A DNA stretch of 64,000 nucleotides from Ensifer canadensis (GCF_017488845.2 NZ_CP083375.1:1-64000); one strand, 5' to 3'. Positions 28,635 through 38,427 are shown, counted from the first letter of the stretch. A program made the numbers and translations. The notes: a model not told the origin generated them from the letters alone.

Positions 28635-28874
28635 GTGAGCCAGGACCTGATCTTCGAAACCATCGTGCGTCATACGCGGGAAGTTCTTCCCGGCTTGGAC
28701 GGGTACGTATTCAAGCCGACCGACTCGCTGCGCGAACTGGGTGCGAATTCGATCGACCGCGCCGATATCATCATGATGACGCTGGAATCGTTGTCGTTGG
28801 ATTTCCCTCTGATCGAGGTCGCCAAGGCGCAGAGCATCGGAGATCTCGCCGGCATCATCCATGCAAAGATCTGA
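28635..28874 (+). CDS. Acyl carrier protein of the beta-branching cassette (AcpK type)
   Basis: 79 residues from a GTG start with TTGGAG seven bases upstream. Phosphopantetheine site LGANSIDRAD, with the following IMMTLESL typical of donor ACPs that carry the malonyl-derived acetyl unit. Upstream in-frame starts (28,575) would add a tail unlike the family. The stop lies inside the start of the next gene (14-bp overlap), so ACP and KS are probably translationally coupled. Confidence 0.9.
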   Translation: MSQDLIFETIVRHTREVLPGLDGYVFKPTDSLRELGANSIDRADIIMMTLESLSLDFPLIEVAKAQSIGDLAGIIHAKI

Positions 28875-30108
28875 CCGAGCGGAGTTGATTGTCAGCGGCG
28901 TCGGTGTCGTTTCGGCCATCGGGCAGGGGCAGGCTGCCTTCGCTGCTGCGCTGCTGGAAGGGCGTCACCGTTTCGACGTCATGCAACGCGCTGGGCGACA
29001 GCTGCCGCAAAATGCCGATGCACCGGCGAGCTCCTTTCTCGGCGCAGAGATCGAGCAGCTGGTAATGCCCGAAGCTATTCCCAAGACCTTGTTGCGAACT
29101 GCCTCGCTTTCCGGGCAGGCAGCGCTGGTGGCCCTGCACGAGGCATGGCTGGATGCTTGCCTCCGCGAGGTCGAGCCGGATCGTATTGGCTTGGTAATCG
29201 GCGGTTCCAATGTCCAGCAGCGCGAGTTGACGCAGGTCCATGACGCCTACCGAGACCGGGTGAGGTTTTTGCGCCCGACTTACGCGATGTCGTTCATGGA
29301 CAACGATCTGTGCGGCCTATGCACGGAAGCTTTCGGTATTGGCGGCTTTGCCTATACCCTGGGTGGCGCTTCTGCCAGCGGGCAAATGGCAGTCCTGCAA
29401 GCACTGGAGGCGGTGCAAAGCGGGCGCGTGGATGTCTGCATCGCGATGGGCGCGTTGATGGATATTTCTTATTGGGAATGCCAGGGCTTCCGTTCGATCG
29501 GCGCGATGGGGTCGGACCGCTATGCTGAAGAACCGGCGCAGGCCTGCCGGCCTTTCGATGCCGGTAGCGATGGCTTCATCTACGGTGAAGCCTGTGCCGC
29601 GGTGGTCATCGAGCGCGCCGATACTCTCCGGCGCTCCAACGTTGCGCCCTATGCACGGTTGTCCGGATGGGCAATGGGTATGGACGGCAACCGAAATCCC
29701 AATCCTTCGCTGGAGGGTGAGATTGCGGCTATCAGAGGCGCCCTTGAGCACGCTGGTCTGGCGCCAGGCGACATCGATTACATCAATCCGCATGGTACGG
29801 GCTCGGCAATCGGCGATCCCGTAGAGCTGAAAGCGTTGCGTGCATGCGGCCTTGGCGACGCCGCTATCAATGCGAGCAAGTCTGTGATCGGTCACGGTTT
29901 GAGCGCCGCCGGCGCGGTGGAAGTGGTAGCGGTGCTGTTGCAAATGCGCGCCGGGCGGCTGCATCCAACACGCAATCTCGATCGTCCCATCGATCCAGAC
30001 TTCAATTGGGTGCGACAACAGGCTGTATCGCATCCCATCGAACACGCCCTGAACCTCAGCATGGGCTTTGGGGGCGTCAACACAGCGGTGTGCTTGAGCA
30101 AATGTTAG
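28861..30108 (+). CDS. Decarboxylating ketosynthase of the beta-branching cassette (PksF type)
   Basis: 415 residues. KS fold, but the nucleophilic Cys is replaced by Ser (GGASASGQMA instead of the Cys-containing motif), while both catalytic His motifs are kept (NPHGTGSAIGDP, VIGHGLSAAG). Such Cys-to-Ser KSs decarboxylate malonyl-ACP to acetyl-ACP for the HMG-synthase. Order HMG-synthase, ECH1, ACP, KS is a standard HCS cassette. Confidence 0.92.
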   Translation: MQRSDRAELIVSGVGVVSAIGQGQAAFAAALLEGRHRFDVMQRAGRQLPQNADAPASSFLGAEIEQLVMPEAIPKTLLRTASLSGQAALVALHEAWLDACLREVEPDRIGLVIGGSNVQQRELTQVHDAYRDRVRFLRPTYAMSFMDNDLCGLCTEAFGIGGFAYTLGGASASGQMAVLQALEAVQSGRVDVCIAMGALMDISYWECQGFRSIGAMGSDRYAEEPAQACRPFDAGSDGFIYGEACAAVVIERADTLRRSNVAPYARLSGWAMGMDGNRNPNPSLEGEIAAIRGALEHAGLAPGDIDYINPHGTGSAIGDPVELKALRACGLGDAAINASKSVIGHGLSAAGAVEVVAVLLQMRAGRLHPTRNLDRPIDPDFNWVRQQAVSHPIEHALNLSMGFGGVNTAVCLSKC

Positions 30109-30136
30109 TCATCCATTCATTCCTGGAGGCGATGTT

Positions 30137-31276
30137 ATGAAGGTACTCATATTCCCCGGCCAAGGTTCGCAAGCCAAAGGCATGGGCAAAGAACTATTCG
30201 ACCATTTCAAGGAGCTGACGGAGAGGGCAAGCGACGTTCTTGGCTATTCGATCAGGGAGCTTTGCCTTGAGGACCCGCGCAGCGAACTGAACAACACTGG
30301 CTTTACCCAGCCGGCGCTCTATGTCGTGAACGCGCTTTCCCACTACAAGTATCGAGAGGAGCAGGCTTCCGCGCCCGACTATGTGGCTGGTCACAGCCTG
30401 GGCGAGTACAACGCGCTGCTTGCGGCTGAATGCTTTGATTTCGTGACCGGCCTGAAACTGGTCAAGCGCCGTGGTGAGTTGATGGCGCAGGTCTCTAACG
30501 GAGCCATGGCCGCGATCTTGAACGCAAGCAGGGAAGACATCGAGCGCATTCTTGAAGAAAATGGCCTGACCAATGTGGATTTGGCCAATTACAACACCCC
30601 CTCGCAGATCGTCATCTCCGGCCTGGCTGCCGAGATCGCCAGGGCCGAGCCTTTGTTCACGCAGGGCCGGATGCGCTATTATCCACTCAATACGAGCGGC
30701 GCTTTCCACTCCAGGTTCATGCGGCCTGTGAAAGAGGAATTTGCCGGCTTCCTGAACACATTCAGCTTTGCCAAGCCGAAGATCCCGGTGATTTCGAATG
30801 TTTCGGCGCGTCCCTATGACGGCGCTGGGATAGCCGAGGGCCTGGCCGGTCAGATCGCCAGCACGGTGCGTTGGTCGGAAAGCGTGCAATACTTGCTTGC
30901 TCTGGCAGCAGACCGCGGCGACGACGCTGTGTTCGAAGAGATGGGACATGGCGATGTGCTTTCCCGCCTCGTGCATACTGTCAAACAGCAAACGTCGCCA
31001 TCGGAGCTATCGGCAATCGCCGTTCCGACTAAGGCCACGAGGCCGCCGGCGGTCACGGATACCGAGGGGGGACCGGCCGGGCTCGCGAGCGCGGCGGAGA
31101 AGGTCGAGGCGTGGAACAGGCGCTATGGGATCGGCACCAAAGTGAGGTCCAAGGTGGTTAACTATCCGGCTCTGGAGACACGCACGCAGGCAATCTTGCT
31201 GTTTGGTCATCGGGCTGCCGTCTACATGAAGGGCTATAACGGCTATTTCGATCTGGACGAGCTTGCGGTGCTCTGA
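30137..31276 (+). CDS. Trans-acting malonyl acyltransferase
   Basis: 379 residues; GGAGG lies upstream of the ATG. Loads malonyl units onto the ACPs of PksA/PksB, which lack AT domains. Motifs: FPGQGSQAKGMG, nucleophile in GHSLGEYNAL, and VKRRGELM, whose Arg holds the malonyl carboxylate; SGAFHSRFM carries the catalytic His. About 90 extra residues at the C terminus contain LFGHRAAVYMKGYNGYFDL, a tail I recall from other free-standing trans-ATs. Confidence 0.92.
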   Translation: MKVLIFPGQGSQAKGMGKELFDHFKELTERASDVLGYSIRELCLEDPRSELNNTGFTQPALYVVNALSHYKYREEQASAPDYVAGHSLGEYNALLAAECFDFVTGLKLVKRRGELMAQVSNGAMAAILNASREDIERILEENGLTNVDLANYNTPSQIVISGLAAEIARAEPLFTQGRMRYYPLNTSGAFHSRFMRPVKEEFAGFLNTFSFAKPKIPVISNVSARPYDGAGIAEGLAGQIASTVRWSESVQYLLALAADRGDDAVFEEMGHGDVLSRLVHTVKQQTSPSELSAIAVPTKATRPPAVTDTEGGPAGLASAAEKVEAWNRRYGIGTKVRSKVVNYPALETRTQAILLFGHRAAVYMKGYNGYFDLDELAVL

Positions 31277-31287
31277 GTTACAAAAAG

Positions 31288-32151
31288 ATGCTTTCGGAAC
31301 CTGTCATCACCATCGAAGAGCTTGGTACCCGCTACGTCGACATCTGGTTGTCATTCTACGACGAGGTTACCGATGACGCGCTACTGGCACACCTGCGCAG
31401 TTTGCTGAGCGAGAAGGAGTTGCTGCAGGAGACGCGTTTTCACTTCGCCGATGACCGGAAGCGCTACCTGGTTACGCGAGCTTTGGTGCGTAGCGTACTC
31501 TCCCGCTATGCACCGGTGCATCCGGCGTCCTGGGAATTCTGCGTTAATGCCTATGGACGTCCGCACCTCTCTCCTGCGCATGGCGATGAGGCTCAAGGGC
31601 TGCGTTTCAATGTATCTCACACACGAGGCCTGATCGCGCTGGGCGTGGCGCGCGACAGGGACTTGGGGATCGATGTCGAGCATCTGGCGGTGCGAGACAT
31701 TCCCGCGGGCCTGGCGGAGCGCTGGTTCACGCCAGAGGAGGTGACTGAACTCAACCGGACCGAGCGTGGACGCAGGCAGGAAAAATTCTTCGAATACTGG
31801 ACGCTCAAGGAAGCCTATATCAAGGCGCGCGGCATGGGTTTGTCGATACCGCTGAACCAGTTCAGCTTTCGCTACCCTCAGCCGGAGATCGTTCGCATTG
31901 CCATCGGCCCGGAGCTTGGCGATGACCCCGCGCACTGGGCCTTCTGGCATTACCGTCCGGCCGTATCCTACTTGCTCGCGATTTGCGCTGAGCGCCTTGA
32001 CGGCGTGGCGACGGAGTTGCGCATTCGCAGGTGCGTGCCCACGATTGGCGATAAAATACTGGCATTACGTCCACTGCGATCTTCAGAACCAGAAGCCTGC
32101 CTTTATCGCTCGCAAGCCTGGATATCCGGGCCTTCAGTCATCGATCTCTAA
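31288..32151 (+). CDS. Sfp-type 4'-phosphopantetheinyl transferase
   Basis: 287 residues. Converts apo-ACPs to the holo form using CoA. Sfp signatures: NVSHTRGLIALG, GIDVEHL and the WTLKEAYIKARGMGL block with the Mg-binding acidic residues. Starts 11 bp after the AT gene with no clear ribosome site. About 40 C-terminal residues beyond the family core look unstructured. Probably dedicated to the ten or so carrier domains of this cluster. Confidence 0.93.
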   Translation: MLSEPVITIEELGTRYVDIWLSFYDEVTDDALLAHLRSLLSEKELLQETRFHFADDRKRYLVTRALVRSVLSRYAPVHPASWEFCVNAYGRPHLSPAHGDEAQGLRFNVSHTRGLIALGVARDRDLGIDVEHLAVRDIPAGLAERWFTPEEVTELNRTERGRRQEKFFEYWTLKEAYIKARGMGLSIPLNQFSFRYPQPEIVRIAIGPELGDDPAHWAFWHYRPAVSYLLAICAERLDGVATELRIRRCVPTIGDKILALRPLRSSEPEACLYRSQAWISGPSVIDL

Positions 32152-32198
32152 TCGCCGATATTCGAAGCCTATCAGCTTTCCTGAAACGGGAGCCTTTC

Positions 32199-33143
32199 AT
32201 GCAAAAAGTCAAAACGGTATTCATGTTTCCAGGGCAAGGATCGCAATATCCTCAAATGGGAAGGCAGTTGTTCGACAACCACAAGGTCTTTCGTCATTGG
32301 ATGGAAAAGCTGGATCGCCCAGCCCGCGAGGTGGTCGGCCGATCCATAGTCGAGACGATCTATTCCGCAGGCAAGCATGAGATACTCGATCGCACATTAA
32401 TCACACATCCGGCCATCTTCATGGTCGAGTACGCGCTGTCGCAATGTTTGCTCAGCGAGGGAATCGAGCCAGATCTCACGTTGGGTGCCAGCCTCGGTTC
32501 GTTTGCCGCCGCGGCTCTGGCTGGCCACCTGGATATCGAAGATGCCTTGGCGGCAGTTATCCAGCAGGCCATTGCGTTCGAAAACACCTGTGCGCGCGGC
32601 GGCATGATTGCCGTCCTTGCTGGACGGGAATTGCTTGAGCAAAGCGTAGTTTTCGATCTGGCTGAATTCGCTGCGGACAATTTCGCCACTCATTTCGCAA
32701 TCGCAGTGCCAGATGCGAGGCTCGACGATATCGAGGCCGAGTTGCGGTCTCGCGATGTCGCCTATCAGCGGCTACCCGTGTCTTTCGCCTTTCATTCGCG
32801 ATGGTCCGAACCGGCCCAATTCCCCTTCGAGGCCTTCATGCGTTTGATACCGCGCAAGCGGGGCGAGTTGCCGGTCGTTTGTTGCGAGCAGGCCGCGATG
32901 CTGGACATCCTGCCCAACGATTTTTTCTGGCGCGTGGTGCGCGCTCCTATTCGCCTACGTGATACGATAACGAAACTGGAGAAGCAGGGTCCCTATCGTT
33001 ATATCGATCTCGGCCCCTCCGGTGTGATGGCGACGTTCGCAAAATACATCGTCTCCCCAAGCAGCAAATCTACGATGCATACGATCTTGACGCCGTACGG
33101 GCGGGATCAGCAGAATCTGACTGCATTGCGCAAAGTCTATTGA
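32199..33143 (+). CDS. AT-like acyl hydrolase (proofreading) of trans-AT PKS
   Basis: 314 residues. AT fold with FPGQGSQYPQMG, nucleophile in GASLGSFAAA and His in FAFHSRW. The Arg that binds the malonyl carboxylate in true ATs is missing: the aligned stretch is QQAIAFENTC, against VKRRGELM in the other AT of this operon. In trans-AT clusters such divergent ATs (PedC type) hydrolyse stalled acyl chains from ACPs. A true AT for another unit is the alternative. Last gene of its operon; it converges with the dehydrogenase operon 68 bp downstream. Confidence 0.82.
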   Translation: MQKVKTVFMFPGQGSQYPQMGRQLFDNHKVFRHWMEKLDRPAREVVGRSIVETIYSAGKHEILDRTLITHPAIFMVEYALSQCLLSEGIEPDLTLGASLGSFAAAALAGHLDIEDALAAVIQQAIAFENTCARGGMIAVLAGRELLEQSVVFDLAEFAADNFATHFAIAVPDARLDDIEAELRSRDVAYQRLPVSFAFHSRWSEPAQFPFEAFMRLIPRKRGELPVVCCEQAAMLDILPNDFFWRVVRAPIRLRDTITKLEKQGPYRYIDLGPSGVMATFAKYIVSPSSKSTMHTILTPYGRDQQNLTALRKVY

Positions 33144-33210
33144 GCTCTACCCGCGTGCATCCATCCTGCTGGAGGCGCTGGTATGTCTGGGGCTGTGCCC
33201 GGAGTTGCCT

Positions 33211-34581
33211 CTACGCGTGCAGGGCGTGTCCCAAACCCTTCAATGCGGCTTCCTGGACGCTCTCACCCAAGGTAGGATGTGCGTGGATGGTCGCTGCGAT
33301 ATCCGTCAGCGTCGCGCCCATTTCGATTGCAAGGCTGAACTGGCCGGCCAGTTCTGAAATTCCTGCGCCGACAGCCTGAATTCCCAGGACAAGTTCGTTT
33401 TCAACGTTTGTAACAAAGCGGACAAAACCATCGCTTCGTTCGAGTGTCATTGATCGACCGTTTCCGGAAAGAGGAAAAACCGAGACTTTTGTGCCGGGGG
33501 CTGATTGGGGTGAAAGTCCGACGGAAACTACTTCCGGATCGGTAAAACAGACTGCGGGGATAGATCGCTTGTCCCAGCTTGCATTTTGACCTGCAAGTAG
33601 TCCCGCGACCAACTGGCCCTGAGCCATGGCTCTGTGCGCAAGCATAGGCTCGCCGGTCACATCGCCGACAGCATAGACGCCACGCATTGACGTTTCGCAT
33701 TTCGAGTCGATTTTGAGATAGCGCCCCTGCATGTCGAGTCCAAGTGCCTCAAGGCCGGGCGTGTCGAGAACGGGCTGACGGCCCACCACTACCAAGATCT
33801 TGTCGCAGGGAATGTTCCGTTCACCGTTTGCTGTCTCTATAATCAACCCGTCTTCGGACTGCCTTTTCGCTTTCACATTGGTATGAACTGCAACGCCGAG
33901 CTTGCTCAGCCGCGCAGCGACCGGCTTGGACAGTTCAGCATCATAGCGCGGAAGAATTCTATCTTCGGCCTCGATGATCGTGACCTTGGAGCCCAGCTTC
34001 GCAAAAGCGGTCCCGATTTCCAGGCCGATATAGCCGCCTCCGACGATAACGAGGTGTTCTGGTCGTTCCGTCAACTCAAGGGCCTGCGTGGATGAGATCA
34101 CACGTCCGCCAAACGGCAGATTGGGAAGTTCAGACGGTCGGGAGCCCGTGGCGATGACGAGATTATCACATGTGATCCTGAGGACTTCCGCCTCGGTGGC
34201 AATTTCCACCGTCTTGCCGTCGATCATACTGGCGTGCCCCTGGATGGTTCGGACGTTCGCCTTCTTGAGAAGGCCTCCAACACCATCCGTTAGCTTCCGG
34301 ATGATGCCATCCTTCCAGGCGACTGTCCTGAGAAGGTCGATGTTTGCCCCGCTCGTGGAAATGCCGAGCGGCCCCGCCGGTGCATCGCAGATCTTGTGGA
34401 ACTCATTTGCAGCATGGATGAGTGCCTTTGACGGGATGCAGCCGACATTTAGGCAAGTGCCGCCCAGAGCCTTCGCCTCGACGACGAGCGTATCAAGGCC
34501 CATTTGCCCGCAACGTATGGCGCAGACATATCCGCCTGGGCCTGCGCCAACGATCAGGACTTTTGTTCTTTCCAGCTTCAT
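33211..34581 (-). CDS. lpdA: Dihydrolipoamide dehydrogenase (E3 of branched-chain 2-oxoacid dehydrogenase)
   Basis: 456 residues from the ATG at 34,581 (MKLERTKVLIVGAGPGG), five bases after the E2 stop; a longer upstream frame would overlap the E2 gene. Reoxidises the lipoyl arm of E2 with NAD. FAD motif GAGPGG, redox-active disulfide GGTCLNVGCIP, NAD motif GGGYIGLE, and the terminal HAHPTLGE with the catalytic His. Last gene of the E1-E1-E2-E3 set. Confidence 0.94.
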   Translation of the reverse strand: MKLERTKVLIVGAGPGGYVCAIRCGQMGLDTLVVEAKALGGTCLNVGCIPSKALIHAANEFHKICDAPAGPLGISTSGANIDLLRTVAWKDGIIRKLTDGVGGLLKKANVRTIQGHASMIDGKTVEIATEAEVLRITCDNLVIATGSRPSELPNLPFGGRVISSTQALELTERPEHLVIVGGGYIGLEIGTAFAKLGSKVTIIEAEDRILPRYDAELSKPVAARLSKLGVAVHTNVKAKRQSEDGLIIETANGERNIPCDKILVVVGRQPVLDTPGLEALGLDMQGRYLKIDSKCETSMRGVYAVGDVTGEPMLAHRAMAQGQLVAGLLAGQNASWDKRSIPAVCFTDPEVVSVGLSPQSAPGTKVSVFPLSGNGRSMTLERSDGFVRFVTNVENELVLGIQAVGAGISELAGQFSLAIEMGATLTDIAATIHAHPTLGESVQEAALKGLGHALHA

Positions 34582-34586
34582 TGCCT

Positions 34587-35894
34587 CTATCGCCCCATGA
34601 AGATTATCGCCGGGACCTCGAGCAGGGACTTCATCCGCTGCACAAACCGCGCGGCATCCCAGCCATCGATTACACGGTGATCGAAGCTCGCCGAAATATT
34701 CATCATCGTTCTCGGGATGAATTGTTGGCCGTCCCACATCGGACGAACAGCCATCTTGTTTATGCCGAGAATGGCAACCTCAGGGTGATTGATGATGGGG
34801 GTGGTGGCAATGGCGCCGAGGGCGCCAAGCGAGGTGATGGTAAAGGTCGATCCGCTGAGTTCTTCCCGTGTGGATTTTCCTGTCCTCGCAGCTTCGGCAA
34901 GGCGGGCTATTTCCGTCGCCGTCTCGTACGGATCGAGGGCTTCGGCGTGGCGCAGTACAGGCACGACAAGACCGGTTTCCGTCATTGTGGCAATACCGAC
35001 ATGCAGCGCCGAAAACCGCGTCACATAACCGGCGGCGTCATCGAAGTGGGCATTCATTTCGGGATGCTCCGCCAGCGCCTTTGATAAGGCTGCTGTGATG
35101 AACGGAAGCATCGTCAATTTTGGCTTGTCGCCTTTATCCGCGTTCAATTTCGAGCGGAGCTCTTCGAGCGATGTCACGTCCACTTCTTCTACGATAGTAA
35201 TATGCGCAATGCGGCTGTTGGCAAGAGACATGCGGTCCGCGATCCTGCGGCGCAGGCCAACGACTTTGATTTTCTCCTCGCCGTTTCGTCTACGTTCTTG
35301 AGTTGGCAATGCTTCGGCCGTGCATGAGCCGGCTACCTGAAAAACGCGGGCGAGATCGTCATGCGAAATGCGCCCGGCTGGACCTGTGCCTGCAACACGA
35401 CGAAGATCGATGCCGGCACTTTTTGCACGAGCACGGACGGACGGTGAAGCGAGCGGAGCTTCCCCTTCCGGTCTTGGCGGCGAAGCATAGGCCGGCACAA
35501 CTGCGGATTTTTCTGAGGCCGGATCATTCGGTTCATGGTGCAACCGGCTGTCGTTCACTGCAGCTGTGGATGTCACATTTCTCGGTTTGGAAATATCCGC
35601 GACCTCGGGCACAGCCGCCAACTGCGGCGCTGTTGGGGACGCCGCTATGCCGTCAACGACCTCGATACTGACAAGGCTGGCACCAACGGCGACGGGTTCT
35701 CCGGGTCGGCAAGCCAACGCGAGAATCCTGCCTTCATAAAGGGAGGGGATCTCGACCGTTGCCTTGTCTGTCATCACACTGGCGATAATGTCGTCTTCTC
35801 GAACGGTTACACCGACGGCGACGTTCCACTCCAGAAGCTCGACCTCGGTGATGCCTTCTCCGATGTCCGGAAGCTTCATTGAAAGGATGGTCAT
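34587..35894 (-). CDS. bkdB: Branched-chain 2-oxoacid dehydrogenase E2 (lipoamide acyltransferase)
   Basis: 435 residues. Lipoyl domain 1-80 (lipoylated Lys in VMTDKATVEI), flexible linker, peripheral subunit-binding domain about 150-185 (ASPSVRARAKSAGIDL, GPAGRISHDD), and a catalytic domain ending in ISASFDHRVIDGWDAARF (catalytic H-x3-D-G). It passes the branched acyl group to CoA, giving isobutyryl-, isovaleryl- or 2-methylbutyryl-CoA. The ATG abuts the E1beta stop. Confidence 0.94.
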   Translation of the reverse strand: MTILSMKLPDIGEGITEVELLEWNVAVGVTVREDDIIASVMTDKATVEIPSLYEGRILALACRPGEPVAVGASLVSIEVVDGIAASPTAPQLAAVPEVADISKPRNVTSTAAVNDSRLHHEPNDPASEKSAVVPAYASPPRPEGEAPLASPSVRARAKSAGIDLRRVAGTGPAGRISHDDLARVFQVAGSCTAEALPTQERRRNGEEKIKVVGLRRRIADRMSLANSRIAHITIVEEVDVTSLEELRSKLNADKGDKPKLTMLPFITAALSKALAEHPEMNAHFDDAAGYVTRFSALHVGIATMTETGLVVPVLRHAEALDPYETATEIARLAEAARTGKSTREELSGSTFTITSLGALGAIATTPIINHPEVAILGINKMAVRPMWDGQQFIPRTMMNISASFDHRVIDGWDAARFVQRMKSLLEVPAIIFMGR

Positions 35895-36911
35895 CTACGC
35901 CTCCTCCATCGTTTTCGTGATGGCGCGCGCGATCCGTTCGGGGCTGGGGAAGTAATCCCATTCCTGCGCCAACGGATAGGGAGTGTCCCAACCGGTCACG
36001 CGAAGGATGGGTGCCTTGAGGTGCCAGAAGCAGGTCTGCTGGATTTCCGCAATCACTTCCGCACCAAAACCGCTGGTCCGGGTTGCCTCATGCACGACCA
36101 AGCAGCGTCCGGTCTTCCTGACGGATGCCTCGATGGCTTCGAGATCGAGTGGAAGTAGCGATCTGAGGTCGATAATCTCGGCATCGATCTCCGTTGCCCT
36201 GACCGCGGCTTCGGCGACGAAAACCATGGTTCCATAGGCAAGTATCGTAATGTCTGTTCCGGGACGACGAACAACGGCCTTGCCGATTTCGATGCTATAG
36301 TGTCCCTCGGGAACGTTGCCTGCCGGATGTGATGACCAGCCGACCGATGAACCGGAGTGGTTGCCGTAAAACGGCCCGTTGTACAGACGCTTGGGCTCCA
36401 GGAAGACAATGGGATCCGGATCTTCGATGGCCGAGATCAGCAGTCCCTTTGCGTCATAAGGTGTGGACGGAATGACAACTTTGAGACCGGCGACATGGGT
36501 AAAGAGAGCTTCCGGGCTCTGACTATGCGTTTGCCCGCCAAAAATGCCGCCACCGGTTGGCATCCGTATGACGAGCGGACATGTAAACTGCTCGTTGGAT
36601 CGATGCCGGATTCTCGCGGCTTCCTGGGTGATCTGGTCGTAGGCAGGATAGACGTAGTCTGCGAACTGGATCTCGACGCACGGCTTCATGCCTTGGGCTG
36701 CCATTCCAACGGCAAGCCCGACAATCGCGCTTTCGTTGATGGGCGTGTCGAATACTCGCTCTTCGCCATATTTGGCCTGCAAGCCCGACGTACAGCGAAA
36801 GACGCCGCCGAAATAACCAACGTCCTCACCGAAGATGATGACGTTTGGATCTTTTCCAAGCATCACATCCATGGCGTCGCGAAGCGCTTCGATCATCGTC
36901 ATGGTGGGCAT
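35895..36911 (-). CDS. bkdA2: 2-oxoisovalerate dehydrogenase E1 beta subunit
   Basis: 338 residues from the ATG at 36,911, one base after the E1alpha stop. Transketolase-type beta subunit: MIEALRDAMD, FGEDVGYFGGVFRCT, PINESAIVGLAVGMA, HSQSPEALFTHVAGLKVVIP, and the C-terminal GWDTPYP. Longer frames upstream lie inside the E1alpha gene. Forms the alpha2beta2 E1 with the neighbouring subunit. Confidence 0.94.
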   Translation of the reverse strand: MPTMTMIEALRDAMDVMLGKDPNVIIFGEDVGYFGGVFRCTSGLQAKYGEERVFDTPINESAIVGLAVGMAAQGMKPCVEIQFADYVYPAYDQITQEAARIRHRSNEQFTCPLVIRMPTGGGIFGGQTHSQSPEALFTHVAGLKVVIPSTPYDAKGLLISAIEDPDPIVFLEPKRLYNGPFYGNHSGSSVGWSSHPAGNVPEGHYSIEIGKAVVRRPGTDITILAYGTMVFVAEAAVRATEIDAEIIDLRSLLPLDLEAIEASVRKTGRCLVVHEATRTSGFGAEVIAEIQQTCFWHLKAPILRVTGWDTPYPLAQEWDYFPSPERIARAITKTMEEA

Positions 36912-36912
36912 G

Positions 36913-38148
36913 TCAGTATCCCATCTCTTGGCGTTGGCGACGCAGGTGTTCCGGTAAGTCGGCGTAAACGCCGCGGAAGAAGGCGGAGGGGGAGAACGGT
37001 TTCGGATTGACGAAAGTCCCCTGTGCCTCGACTGCTTTCTGGATCTGAATGACCTCTTCCAAAATCTCAGCTTCTGCCTGAACATGGCGTTCCTCGCTCC
37101 AGTCGCCATGTCTGATCAGGTAACTCTTCAGCCGTTCAATCGGATCGCCGAGTGGCCACGCCTTGGCCTCATCCTTGGGCCGATAGGCAGACGGATCGTC
37201 AGATGTGGAGTGGGCTGCCACGCGATAAGTGAACCACTCTATGAGAACCGGACCAAATCCTGATCGAGCCCGCTCGATAGCCCAGCGAGACACTGCAAGG
37301 ACGGCAAGATAGTCATTTCCATCCACGCGAAGCGCCGGAATACCATAGCCCAATGCGCGGGTGGCGTAGGTTTTGCCCGCACCCGAAGCAACGGCGGTAT
37401 AGGTCGAGATTGCCCACTGATTGTTCACGACGTTCAAAATGACGGGGGGCTGATAGACCGATGCGCTCAGCATGCCGCTATGGAAGTCATTGGTGGCAGT
37501 AGCGCCGTCGCCAATCCACCCGGCGGCGATCTTGCCGCATTTCCTAAGTGCACACGCCATTGCCCAGCCGACGGATTGAACAAACTGTGTGCCGAGGTTC
37601 CCGGATATGGTGAAATAGCCAAAGTCTCGCGCTGAATGCATGTTGGGCAGCTGGCGACCCTGGATGGGATCAGCATGATTACAATAGATCTGCCCCATCA
37701 GATTTTCCAACGGATAGTCGGCGGCTACGAGCAATGATTGCTGGCGATAGGTCGGGAAATTCATGTCTCCGCGCTGTAACTGCCTTTGGAAACCGCATCC
37801 GATCGCCTCCTCGCCAATGCCTTGCATATAGAAGGATGTTTTGCCCTGGCGCTGCGCATTGAGCAGCCGTTTGTCGACCGTGCGCATCCGAAGCATATCT
37901 CGGAGGCCAAGGCGCAGTTGATCCGGGTTGACATCTTCAATGCGCTCGGCCCAGGGGCCAACAGCTCGGCTTTCGCTGTCCATTATGCGGATCAAACCCT
38001 CCGCATAATGGCGTGAAGCATCTGCCTTTAGGTCAAGTGGCGGTACGTCGTATTTGCCTGCCTCCGGAATCGCGATCCTTGAAAAATCTGGCAAATCATC
38101 AGGGCGCGCCGGCGGATGCGAATAGTTGAGCCTAACTGCAGTATTCAT
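36913..38148 (-). CDS. bkdA1: 2-oxoisovalerate dehydrogenase E1 alpha subunit
   Basis: 411 residues. Thiamine-diphosphate-dependent decarboxylating subunit. The ThDP motif is GDGATATNDFHSGM...NN; the family insert TYRVAAHSTSDDPSAYR contains the Ser phosphorylated in mitochondrial enzymes. The long N-terminal region (RIPE-like start to about residue 60) is typical of the Pseudomonas/Rhizobium BkdA1 type. Full-length, so the four-gene complex looks intact. Separated by 279 bp from the methyltransferase gene on the same strand; that gap holds no gene I can support. Confidence 0.94.
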   Translation of the reverse strand: MNTAVRLNYSHPPARPDDLPDFSRIAIPEAGKYDVPPLDLKADASRHYAEGLIRIMDSESRAVGPWAERIEDVNPDQLRLGLRDMLRMRTVDKRLLNAQRQGKTSFYMQGIGEEAIGCGFQRQLQRGDMNFPTYRQQSLLVAADYPLENLMGQIYCNHADPIQGRQLPNMHSARDFGYFTISGNLGTQFVQSVGWAMACALRKCGKIAAGWIGDGATATNDFHSGMLSASVYQPPVILNVVNNQWAISTYTAVASGAGKTYATRALGYGIPALRVDGNDYLAVLAVSRWAIERARSGFGPVLIEWFTYRVAAHSTSDDPSAYRPKDEAKAWPLGDPIERLKSYLIRHGDWSEERHVQAEAEILEEVIQIQKAVEAQGTFVNPKPFSPSAFFRGVYADLPEHLRRQRQEMGY

Positions 38149-38427
38149 TTACGGGCATCCTTGTAGCTGCATCAGGTGGGATCACCAATCGTCGGTCGTC
38201 ATGTCTCAGCTGATTTGCTGGATATCGGCGGCGAGCGGCATCGGCATTTGTAGAGAACAATCAGGACTCGGTTACGAAGTAATTTTCACTGTCTCGACCA
38301 CGGCGTTCGAAAGGTATTTCTTCAACTAGACCGTGGCTCGGCAGACGTAGTGGCGCAGCCAAGCCACACCGTGGCTAATGGCAGAGGCGGGTCGGAGCCT
38401 CCTGCGTGGAACCGCCGCTCAAGGACT

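Noticed and set aside
32199..33143. Second AT as a loader of an unusual extender unit
   Set aside because: The substrate-carboxylate Arg is missing, so acyl hydrolysis is more likely, though not proven.
36357..37010. Plus-strand open frame of 217 codons opposite the bkd genes
   Set aside because: Antisense to well-recognised E1beta and E1alpha sequence, and without family resemblance.
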